From positions 434,001 through 498,000 of the forward strand of contig JAECRL010000001.1 in NCBI GenBank assembly GCA_016000265.1: 64,000 bases of DNA, written 5' to 3'. The notes beneath the pieces are model-generated. The model ran no database searches. It was not told the origin of the DNA and saw only the letters and a list, made by a program, of their open reading frames with translations. The translations under genes and the position numbers were made by a program. Positions 55,262-64,000 of this stretch are shown here, one piece after another (position 1 is the first letter of the stretch; each line of letters begins with the position of its first letter). Source of the DNA: Burkholderiales bacterium (GTDB lineage: Bacteria; Pseudomonadota; Gammaproteobacteria; Burkholderiales; Burkholderiaceae_C).

Positions 55262-56332
55262 TCAGCGCTCGAAGAAGAAGGCCCCCATGCGCTCGGTGGC
55301 GGACAGGGCCGGGCTGCCGGCGCCGCCTCGCACCTTGCGCCCACCCGGCCAGGCGTGGCCTCCGGTGTCCGTCACGCACAGCTGAACCTGCTTGCCATCG
55401 CGGCAGCCATCGTGGACCACGCAGCGCGCACCGGGGGCGTCGAGCACCCCGCGCGTGGCGGCCTGGCAACCGTTGAGCCGGGCCCATTTGGCGGTCGATT
55501 CGGGCACCGAGACGAAGTCCGTCACGTGCCGGGAGTCCTGGCCTGCGCCACCGTTGAAGAGCACCCGCTCGTCGTCTTTCGCGTGGATGTGCAGGATCGA
55601 CACGGCGCGTTCGGGTTGGCACACGCGCGTGTTGTCGGTGCCGGCCACCGCCGCGATGGCGCTGAAGACGTCGCTGGCCTCGCAGGCCAGGCGGTAGGCC
55701 ATCATGCCGCCGTTGGACATGCCGGCGGCGAAGACGCGGGTCGGGTCGACGCGAACTCGGCGTTGAAGCTCGGCGTGCAGGGCGCGCACGAAGCCGACGT
55801 CGTCGACCTGCTCGTCGCGGGCCGAACCGCAGCAGTGGCCTGCGTTCCATGTGGCGAGCTTGCCCGACCGCAGCCGGCTGTGACCGTTGGGGAAGACCAC
55901 GATGTGGCCGCGCCGGTCTGACTCACCGACCTGGCCGTAGAACGCCTCGTTGGCGGCGTGCGCCAGGTTGCTCCCACCCCCGTGGAAGAAGTAGACCACC
56001 GCGCTGGGCTGGCTGGCCTTGAACGTCGGCGGCACGTGCACCCGGTAGCGGCGCGCTTCACCCTGCCAGACCAGGCTCAGGTCGTGGTCGCCAGGCTGGG
56101 TGATGGAGGAGGGCGAGGGCGAGGGCGAGGGCGAGGGCGACTCGCGTGCCTCGCGGGCGTCGCTGATGGCGGGCGGCAGCAGGCTCAGGGCGATGGCCCC
56201 CAGGGCCGCCAGCAACCAGGCCGAGGCCAGCCGCCTGAGGCCGGCTTGCAGGCCGTTGAAATGGTGCTCGTGGCTGGCGATGCCTTTGTGCTGGTCGGAC
56301 AGCGTGGCCGCGTCGAGAGGGGGCTTGAGCAT
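55262..56332 (-). CDS. Secreted PHB depolymerase/esterase family protein
   Basis: A 356-residue alpha/beta hydrolase of the PhaZ/LpqC-like extracellular esterase group. A membrane or signal segment covers about residues 34-56, followed by a (Ser-Pro) linker at 65-76. The nucleophile is Ser206 in GMSNGGMMA, the oxyanion region is YFFHGGGSNL, and the acid/His regions are HAKDDERV and GGHAWPGG. Several cysteines suggest disulfides in the periplasm or outside. Polyhydroxybutyrate oligomers or ester-linked plant material are possible substrates. The linker is coded by a hexanucleotide repeat. The 33 residues before the hydrophobic segment are long for a signal, so a later start is possible. Confidence 0.82.
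   Translation of the reverse strand: MLKPPLDAATLSDQHKGIASHEHHFNGLQAGLRRLASAWLLAALGAIALSLLPPAISDAREARESPSPSPSPSPSSITQPGDHDLSLVWQGEARRYRVHVPPTFKASQPSAVVYFFHGGGSNLAHAANEAFYGQVGESDRRGHIVVFPNGHSRLRSGKLATWNAGHCCGSARDEQVDDVGFVRALHAELQRRVRVDPTRVFAAGMSNGGMMAYRLACEASDVFSAIAAVAGTDNTRVCQPERAVSILHIHAKDDERVLFNGGAGQDSRHVTDFVSVPESTAKWARLNGCQAATRGVLDAPGARCVVHDGCRDGKQVQLCVTDTGGHAWPGGRKVRGGAGSPALSATERMGAFFFER
56109..56138. repeat. Hexanucleotide tandem repeat (GAGGGC)5
   Basis: Five perfect GAGGGC units inside the esterase gene, coding for Ser-Pro repeats on the minus strand. Length change would stay in frame. Confidence 0.9.
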
Positions 56333-56467
56333 GGCGGGGCTTTCGCTGGACGGCGTTGAGCGGGGGAAAACAAAAGGGGCGTCGCAAGGCCGACGCCATC
56401 AGGCTATCGCTCCCCCCGGGCCGCGTCAATCTTCGCCCGACTGGCGGGGCGGGCGTTGGCGGCTCCC

Positions 56468-56473
56468 TACAAT
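56468..56473 (+). promoter_or_regulatory. Candidate -10 element at the uvrD start
   Basis: TACAAT followed by CTCGCC and then the ATG at 56480, so transcription would start at or near the start codon. No clear -35. Confidence 0.4.
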
Positions 56474-56479
56474 CTCGCC

Positions 56480-58897
<2,418 letters not shown>

Positions 58898-58954
58898 GCG
58901 CCTGGGCTCGGGTCGACCCAACGATTGATTTCGGGCAAAGCCGCCATAGGCGCA

Positions 58955-58974
58955 TTTGCGTTGGCTTTGCGTTG
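58955..58974. promoter_or_regulatory. Phased direct repeat upstream of dps
   Basis: TTTGCGTTG at 58955-58963 and again at 58966-58974, one helical turn (11 bp) apart, about 30-50 bp upstream of an extended -10 element. An overlapping inverted repeat pairs GCAAAGCC (58935-58942) with GGCTTTGC (58963-58970). A regulator site is inferred. Confidence 0.45.
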
Positions 58975-59000
58975 CAGCGGTCCGGGCTGTCACCCACTCT

Positions 59001-59009
59001 TGCTAAAGT
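59001..59009 (+). promoter_or_regulatory. Extended -10 promoter element of dps
   Basis: TGC-TAAAGT, 41 bp before the ATG. Extended -10 promoters can work without a good -35, and none is seen. Confidence 0.45.
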
Positions 59010-59050
59010 CACTGGCATCGAATCCCCTCGCCAACCCAGGAGAACCGAAC

Positions 59051-59611
59051 ATGGCCAAGACGGACAAGAAATCCAACGACCCCAAGGCAAGCACGAAGCC
59101 GAGCACGAAGTCGAGCACCCCCGCAGCTCCCAAGGGCCAGGCCATCGACATCGGCATCTCGGCCGACCACCGCGCCGCCATCGCCAAAGGGCTCAATGGC
59201 CTGCTGGCCGACACCTTCACGCTCTACCTGACCACGCACAACTTCCACTGGAACGTGACGGGCCCGATGTTCAACGCCCTGCACAACATGTTCATGGACC
59301 AGTACACGGAGCTGTGGAACGCGGTGGACCCGATCGCCGAGCGCGTGCGCGCCCTGGGCTACCCGGCCATCGGCTCCTTCGCCGATTTCGCCAAGGCCAG
59401 CAGCCTGCCGGATGCCCCCGTCGAGCCGCCCAAGGCCAAGGAGATGATCCGCATCCTGGTCGCCGGGCACGAGGCCGTGGCCCGCACCGCTCGCGCGCTG
59501 TACCCGCTGGTCGACGAGGCCTCCGATGAGCCCAGCGCCGACCTGCTGACCCAGCGCCTGGACATCCACGAAAAAACCGCCTGGATGCTGCGCTCGCTGC
59601 TGGAGGAGTGA
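59051..59611 (+). CDS. dps: Dps-family DNA-protecting ferritin
   Basis: A 186-residue ferritin-like protein that stores iron and shields DNA in starvation or oxidative stress. Residues 1-30 are a Lys/Ser/Thr/Pro tail (MAKTDKKSNDPKASTKPSTK) of the kind that binds DNA in E. coli Dps. Ferroxidase ligands read as His66, His78, Asp93 and Glu97; the position four residues after His78, acidic in E. coli Dps, is Met82 with Asp83 next to it. GGAGAA precedes the ATG. Confidence 0.93.
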   Translation: MAKTDKKSNDPKASTKPSTKSSTPAAPKGQAIDIGISADHRAAIAKGLNGLLADTFTLYLTTHNFHWNVTGPMFNALHNMFMDQYTELWNAVDPIAERVRALGYPAIGSFADFAKASSLPDAPVEPPKAKEMIRILVAGHEAVARTARALYPLVDEASDEPSADLLTQRLDIHEKTAWMLRSLLEE

Positions 59612-59620
59612 GCCCTCGGA

Positions 59621-60541
59621 TCAGCGGCGCTTCAAGCGTCGCTTGACCCGCCGCTTCACGCCCGCCAGCGCCGACACCACCCTGTGCTTCCTGCCTGACA
59701 GCAGCAGGCGCACGTCGCGGGCGACGTTGAACACCCGGGTGCCCATCGGGCTGAGCGCCACGATGGGCTCCGTGAGCTGAGAGTAGTGCACCGCGTTGAG
59801 CTTGTAATGCTCGCGCTCGCCCTCGAAGATGCTGTAGACCAAGCCGCCTTGCATCGCGTCTTCCACGTCGATGAGCCGGTGAGGGTGTTGCTCCCGGATG
59901 GGGTGAATGGCGAGGGTGTACCTCACGGGACCGGTGACCCGGATGACCCCTTGCCGCCCGCACCGCACGGGCAAGGGGCGATGGCATGCGATGGTTCGGA
60001 GCACCTCCGCGATCACCGCGCGCAGGAAGGGGTGACCCGCCGCCGCGACGATGAACCACTGTTGGTACTCGCCGTGGGGGATGTGTGCCAACTCCGGGTA
60101 GAGCCCCCAGTCGGAGTGCTGGCCGGTGGGGGCGTTGTCCCACTGGGACAGCAGGTAGCGGTCGCTCGGCCGGATCCAATCGTCCAGGGGGCGTGTCGTG
60201 GTGCTTTTGAGGTCCAGGTAGACGCCGCCCAGGCGGTAAACGCACAGGTATCGAAACAGGTCGGCGCGGGCGGCGCCATAGCGCTTGTTGAGCATCCCGT
60301 ACAGCGCCAGGGTGGCCGCTCCGTAGGACTCCTGGATGAAGCGCTCGATGTCCGTGTCGTCGTAGACCGTCACCGTCCAGCCCGGGTTCATGTCCCGGAT
60401 GCGCTGCAAGTTGGCGGCGAAATCCCCTTCGAGCTCCTTGTTGCGCGCCGTCATGTGGATCAGGTGCGGCACCGGTGCGTCGGGAGGGTGCCCCTGGTCG
60501 AGCTCGTTCAAGGCGGCTCGCAGCAAGGTGCGTGAAGTCAT
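59621..60541 (-). CDS. GT32-type glycosyltransferase
   Basis: A 306-residue protein with the DXD-containing sugar-binding region of OCH1-like glycosyltransferases: VPHLIHMTARNKELEGDF, NPGWTVTVYDDTDIERF, then ARADLFRYLCVYRLGGVYLDLKS. The DXD motif reads Asp110-Leu-Lys112, so the second acidic residue is replaced; this variant is seen in some bacterial GT32 proteins as I recall. The C-terminus is strongly basic (GVKRRVKRRLKRR). It lies 27 bp downstream of the flippase gene on the same strand, pointing to a shared role in a surface glycan. Confidence 0.78.
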   Translation of the reverse strand: MTSRTLLRAALNELDQGHPPDAPVPHLIHMTARNKELEGDFAANLQRIRDMNPGWTVTVYDDTDIERFIQESYGAATLALYGMLNKRYGAARADLFRYLCVYRLGGVYLDLKSTTTRPLDDWIRPSDRYLLSQWDNAPTGQHSDWGLYPELAHIPHGEYQQWFIVAAAGHPFLRAVIAEVLRTIACHRPLPVRCGRQGVIRVTGPVRYTLAIHPIREQHPHRLIDVEDAMQGGLVYSIFEGEREHYKLNAVHYSQLTEPIVALSPMGTRVFNVARDVRLLLSGRKHRVVSALAGVKRRVKRRLKRR

Positions 60542-60568
60542 CTGGGCTCTCGCTGAATGGGGTTCTGG

Positions 60569-62101
60569 TCAGTTGCGCCGACGAAACTGCAACGCGCTCA
60601 ACAGTTTATCGAGGTGGCGGCTGTTTTGCTTCAGCACCGCGATGTCATCGGGCTCCCAGGCCCCGGTGTTCAGGCTCAGCACCAGGAACAGCACCCCGAA
60701 GGCCAGGGTCGCGCCCATCGACGCCACCAGCGACGAGGGCTCGTGCAGCAGCACCGACACCAGGGCCAGCGAGGCCGCCGCGGCCAGCATCAGGCGCAGG
60801 ATGTTGCGCAGGGGGAAGCGGATGTTCAGGCTGCGATGCGCCACCACCGCGATCACCAGGTAGGACAGGCCGTTGCCCACGATGGTCGACAGCAGCGCGC
60901 CGTTGAAACCCAACCAGGGGATGAAGACGAAGGCCGCCGCCAGCGAGATGCCCGCGCCCAGGAAGATGAAGCGCAGGCGGGCCTGGTGGTTGTCGGTGGC
61001 GATGAAGACGGCCGAGTACGAAGCCCCAGGCAGCGTCAGCCCACCCACGCAGGCCATCACCTGCAGGGCCGGGATGACCTCGAAGTACGCCTGTCCGTAC
61101 AGCGTCGTCACGATGACCTCGCCCATCAGGTAGCCGCCAGCGGCCACCAGGATGCCCACGAACTGGTAGAAGCGCACCGACGCCGAGAAGATCTCCTGCA
61201 CCCGCGCGTGCCCGCCCTCGGCCTGGGCGCGCGAAATGAAGGGCAACAGCATGGAAGAAAAGCCCGTCGACAGCAGGTCCAGGCCGCTTTTTACCAGGGC
61301 CGAGGCGATGTTGTAGTAGCCGATGTAGGCCGTCAGCGATTGCAGGCCCAGCAAGTAGGTGTCGATCGACTTGGACGACACCATGCCCACCAGCGACAAG
61401 GAGGTGTTCCAGCGCAAGGCGCTGTTGAGCTTGTCTCGGTCTTCCGTCTCCAACGGGGTGGGTTCAGGGCGAACGCCGTGGCGGTGCATGATCACCCGCG
61501 CCATGATGGGGTGGGCAACCGAGGCCACGAGGAACAGCAGGAGGTAGGCGTCCAGCTCCTGGTCCATGAAGTAGAGGGTCGACGTCAGGGCCGTGCTGAT
61601 CAGGCCGATGCCCCCCGCCGTCAGCGCCTCGGTGTAGAAGACCGAGTAGCCTTTGGAGGCCGAGACCTCGAACATGTAGACCGCCTTGGTGACCGCGCAC
61701 ACGAGCGCGAACGCCAGGTACAGGCCCAGGCGTGCTTGAACCTCGGTGGGGAACATGGTGGGGGCGAGCAAGGTGGCCCCCAAAGCCACGCCCATGATCA
61801 CCAGCATCAGCCACATCAAGCGGCGCAGCCACAGGTGGATGGCGTACGCGCGAGGCAGGTTCTTCTGCCCGATGGCTTCGGCGATGAAGCGGATGGCCGT
61901 GAGGTTGAAGCCCCCGGTGGCCACCGTCATCGAGAAGCTGACCATCCAGATCAGGTAGGAGTAGACGCCGTACGACTCGGGGCCCAGCGCCCGCGTGACG
62001 AAGACGCTGTTGACGAAGCCCGACAGGAAGATGACGTAGCTCGATGCCGTCATCCACGTCGCGGCGCTGAAAGCGGTCTGTTCGGTTCGCTGCTGGCTCA
62101 T
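60569..62101 (-). CDS. Wzx-like oligosaccharide flippase
   Basis: A 510-residue polytopic protein of the MOP/polysaccharide-transport superfamily with about 12-14 membrane helices from SSYVIFLSGFVNSVFVTRALG to the end. Typical features are the RALGPESYGVYSYLIW block in helices 1-2 and the second-half repeat (LPFISRAQAEGGHARVQEIF). It would flip a lipid-linked oligosaccharide across the inner membrane. No polymerase or other glycan genes are adjacent besides the downstream GT32 gene. Confidence 0.85.
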   Translation of the reverse strand: MSQQRTEQTAFSAATWMTASSYVIFLSGFVNSVFVTRALGPESYGVYSYLIWMVSFSMTVATGGFNLTAIRFIAEAIGQKNLPRAYAIHLWLRRLMWLMLVIMGVALGATLLAPTMFPTEVQARLGLYLAFALVCAVTKAVYMFEVSASKGYSVFYTEALTAGGIGLISTALTSTLYFMDQELDAYLLLFLVASVAHPIMARVIMHRHGVRPEPTPLETEDRDKLNSALRWNTSLSLVGMVSSKSIDTYLLGLQSLTAYIGYYNIASALVKSGLDLLSTGFSSMLLPFISRAQAEGGHARVQEIFSASVRFYQFVGILVAAGGYLMGEVIVTTLYGQAYFEVIPALQVMACVGGLTLPGASYSAVFIATDNHQARLRFIFLGAGISLAAAFVFIPWLGFNGALLSTIVGNGLSYLVIAVVAHRSLNIRFPLRNILRLMLAAAASLALVSVLLHEPSSLVASMGATLAFGVLFLVLSLNTGAWEPDDIAVLKQNSRHLDKLLSALQFRRRN

Positions 62102-62173
62102 GGTGCGAGATCATCGTCCCGGAATGCGACCGGATGGCGTCTGGCGCGCCGCTCAGTTGAGGGGACTTTCACC

Positions 62174-62803
62174 TCAGACCAGGCCATTGCGGATGGCGTA
62201 GACGGTGAGCTCGGAGTTGTTGGTCAAGCCCAGTTTTTCCAGCACCCGGGCGCGGTACACGCTCACCGTCTTGGGGCTCAGCAGCAGCTGCTCGGCGATG
62301 TCGGACAGGCGCTTGCCCGACGCGATCATCACCAGGGTCTGCAGCTCGCGGTCGGAGAGCTTCTGGTGGGCGTCTTCCTGGGCCGGGGTGGTCAGGTTGT
62401 CGACCAGCATCTGCGCCATCTCGGGCGTGACGTACTTTTTGCCCTGCGAGACGGTGCGCACGGCGGCGACGATCTGCGCGGCGTCGCTGCCCTTGTTGAG
62501 GTAGCCCGAGGCCCCGGCCTTGAGTGCGCGCATGGCGTACTGGTCTTCGGGGTACATGGACACCACCAGCACCTTGACCGGGTTGCCCTCTTCCTTGAGC
62601 ACGTGCAGCACGTCCAGGCCGCTGCGCCCGGGCAGGTTGATGTCGAGCACCAGCACGTCGCAGCTCTGGTCCCGAAACAGGGCGCGCAACTCGCCGTAGT
62701 CGGCGGCCTCGCCCACGACGTCGATGTCATCGGCGTCGGCCAGGGTGTCGCGGATGCCGCGTCGGATCAGCGCGTGGTCGTCGCAGAGGATGACTTTGAT
62801 CAT
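62174..62803 (-). CDS. NarL/LuxR-type response regulator
   Basis: A 209-residue two-domain regulator. Receiver domain with CDDH (8-10 acid pocket), phospho-acceptor Asp54 in VLVLDINLPG, and the conserved Lys in GYLNKGSD; then a LuxR-type HTH (about 142-209) with LSDRELQTLVMIASGKRLSDIAEQL and SPKTVSVYRARVLEKLGL. It is translated from an ATG overlapping the kinase stop by 4 bp, so the pair is a matched two-component system. Confidence 0.93.
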   Translation of the reverse strand: MIKVILCDDHALIRRGIRDTLADADDIDVVGEAADYGELRALFRDQSCDVLVLDINLPGRSGLDVLHVLKEEGNPVKVLVVSMYPEDQYAMRALKAGASGYLNKGSDAAQIVAAVRTVSQGKKYVTPEMAQMLVDNLTTPAQEDAHQKLSDRELQTLVMIASGKRLSDIAEQLLLSPKTVSVYRARVLEKLGLTNNSELTVYAIRNGLV

Positions 62804-63963
62804 AGGTTGCCCCAGGCGGTCGGATCGTCGGGATCCTGGTCGATGCCGGATGCGTCACCGTCCAGGCCGGGCAGCAGCCGGTCGATGAAGCCGTTTTCTG
62901 GACCCGAGAGCGGAACCGACAGGATCAGCGAGGTGCCGCCACCGGGTTTGCTGCTGAGGTCCACCCAGCCGCCCACGGTTTCGGCCCGCTCGTGCAGGCC
63001 GCGGATCCCGAAGGACCGCGCCTTGGCCAGGTCCTCTGTGCTCAGGCCGCGTCCATTGTCGGTCACTTCGATGGACAGGACCCCGCCAGCCTGCGAGACA
63101 TCGACGCTCACGCGCGTGGCCTGTGCGTGTTTGGAGACATTCGTCAGCGCCTCTTGCGCAAAACGGTAGGCCACCAGGGGCACCCCCGGTGCGAGCTGCA
63201 TTTTTTCGTGGCTGGTGCGGAAGGTGGTTTCGATGCCGGTGCGTTTGCCGAAGCGGTCGGCCATCCACTGCAGGGCGGCCACCAGGCCTTGCTCCAGGAT
63301 GGCCGGGCGCAGGTTGTGCATGATGCGCTGGCTGGCCTCGTGGGCGTGGCCCACCGACTCCAGCGCCTGTTGCACGCGCTCGGCGATCTCCGGGTTGGGC
63401 GCGTGGCGGGCGATCCAGGCCAGGTCGAACTTCACGGCCGTCAGCGCGCCGCCCACGTCGTCGTGAATCTCGCGGGCGATGGCCGCGCGTTCCTGCTCGA
63501 TGCTGGTCTGCAGGTGCTGGGCCAGCTCGCGCAGCTGCTGGCGCGAGCGGGTGAGGGCGTGGTCGGCTCGTTGCTTGGCAATCCGCGTGCGATTGGCCTC
63601 GATGGCCAGCAGGGCGGCGGGGGCCAGGCGGGTGAGGTTGCTCTTGAGCAGGTAGTCGTTGGCGCCGTTGCGCATGGCCTGCACGGCGATGTCCTCGCCG
63701 ATCTCACCCGACACGAGGATGAAGGGCACCAGCTTGCCCATGGAGCGGACCTTGTCCAGCGCGGCCAGGCCCGAGTAGCCCGGCAGGTTGTAGTCCGACA
63801 GGATGATGTCCCAGTCCTGGGCGAGGGCCTCGATGAGGGCGGCCTCGGTTTCCACGCGGGTGATGTCGGCCTGGATGCCGCCGCGCATCAGGTGCACGGT
63901 CACGAGCGCGTGGTCGCCTTCGTTGTCTTCCAGGTGCAGCACTTTGAGCCGGACCGGGGGCAT
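62800..63963 (-). CDS. Sensorless REC-histidine kinase (HisKA_3 type)
   Basis: A 387-residue cytoplasmic protein with reversed layout: an N-terminal receiver domain (VLHLEDNEGDHALV, phospho-acceptor Asp57 in ILSDYNLPG, Lys107 in YLLKSN), a coiled linker (about 125-160), a HisKA_3 dimerisation box (AIAREIHDDVGGALTAVKFD, His167), and a HATPase domain (EALTNVSKHAQATRV, DNGRGLS, FGIRGLHERAETVGG). No membrane or sensory domain is present, so input probably comes by phosphotransfer to Asp57 from another kinase. ATG 63963 begins the receiver domain directly; the frame stays open to the window edge, so a start further upstream cannot be excluded. Confidence 0.9.
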   Translation of the reverse strand: MPPVRLKVLHLEDNEGDHALVTVHLMRGGIQADITRVETEAALIEALAQDWDIILSDYNLPGYSGLAALDKVRSMGKLVPFILVSGEIGEDIAVQAMRNGANDYLLKSNLTRLAPAALLAIEANRTRIAKQRADHALTRSRQQLRELAQHLQTSIEQERAAIAREIHDDVGGALTAVKFDLAWIARHAPNPEIAERVQQALESVGHAHEASQRIMHNLRPAILEQGLVAALQWMADRFGKRTGIETTFRTSHEKMQLAPGVPLVAYRFAQEALTNVSKHAQATRVSVDVSQAGGVLSIEVTDNGRGLSTEDLAKARSFGIRGLHERAETVGGWVDLSSKPGGGTSLILSVPLSGPENGFIDRLLPGLDGDASGIDQDPDDPTAWGNL

Positions 63964-64000
63964 GGGGGTGCTGCCCGAGCCGGGGGGCGCGGATGGCGGT

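Noticed and set aside
56107-56142. GAGGGC repeats as a CRISPR array
   Set aside because: The units are contiguous 6-mers with no spacers and lie within a coding linker.

Overview
The window is a dense, high-GC bacterial chromosome segment. The best fit is a betaproteobacterium of the order Burkholderiales (Comamonadaceae or a near neighbour). Grounds: an uninterrupted pilMNOPQ-aroK block beside a class A penicillin-binding protein, lysA-lptM opposite cyaY, two tandem 16-stranded-type porins with an AQSSVT mature start, galU-valS, a PA0069-type radical SAM gene, and a PEP-CTERM protein. This is family-level inference only; no 16S rRNA is present.

Layout. (1) 1-303: tail of a gene running in from the left, possibly DnaE. 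(2) 337-10989, minus strand: a complete Tad/Flp pilus operon (flp, prepilin peptidase, tadE, rcpC, rcpA, tadZ, tadA, tadB, tadC, tadD, a DUF3613 gene, tadG), with mostly overlapping or closely spaced genes. (3) 11173-18952: a LexA-box-headed radical SAM gene, argG with unusual basic tails, ppnP, a CsgG-like lipoprotein with a small secreted partner, murB, yajQ, an aspartic protease and an MBL hydrolase. (4) 19027-24369: rsuA, ribF, ileS, lspA. (5) 24502-33839: RND efflux pair, class V aminotransferase, DUF2189 membrane protein, PEP-CTERM protein, EamA transporter, rhomboid protease. (6) 33910-36365: tRNA-Leu, cysM, tusA, ruvB. (7) 36580-39105: two porins. (8) 39232-43467: lysA, lptM, cyaY, PBP1A. 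(9) 43712-49387: type IV pilus assembly operon plus aroK. (10) 49379-53145: galU, valS. (11) 53409-56332: universal stress protein behind an FNR-like box, beta-CASP MBL protein, secreted PHB-depolymerase-like esterase. (12) 56480-63963: uvrD-type helicase, Dps, GT32 glycosyltransferase, flippase, and a NarL-type regulator with a sensorless REC-kinase.

Functionally, two separate pilus systems (Tad and type IV) make surface attachment and motility the largest theme. The rest is mostly housekeeping: cell wall, tRNA charging, flavin, lysine, arginine and cysteine synthesis. No CRISPR array, insertion sequence, prophage or rRNA operon was seen, and no gene-free stretch exceeds 300 bases. No obviously new multi-gene system was found. 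The best leads are a three-copy 9-bp element upstream of the flp operon, the LexA box touching the start codon of the radical SAM gene, histone H1-like tails on ArgG, an orphan CsgG-like lipoprotein pair, and a helically phased direct repeat upstream of dps.
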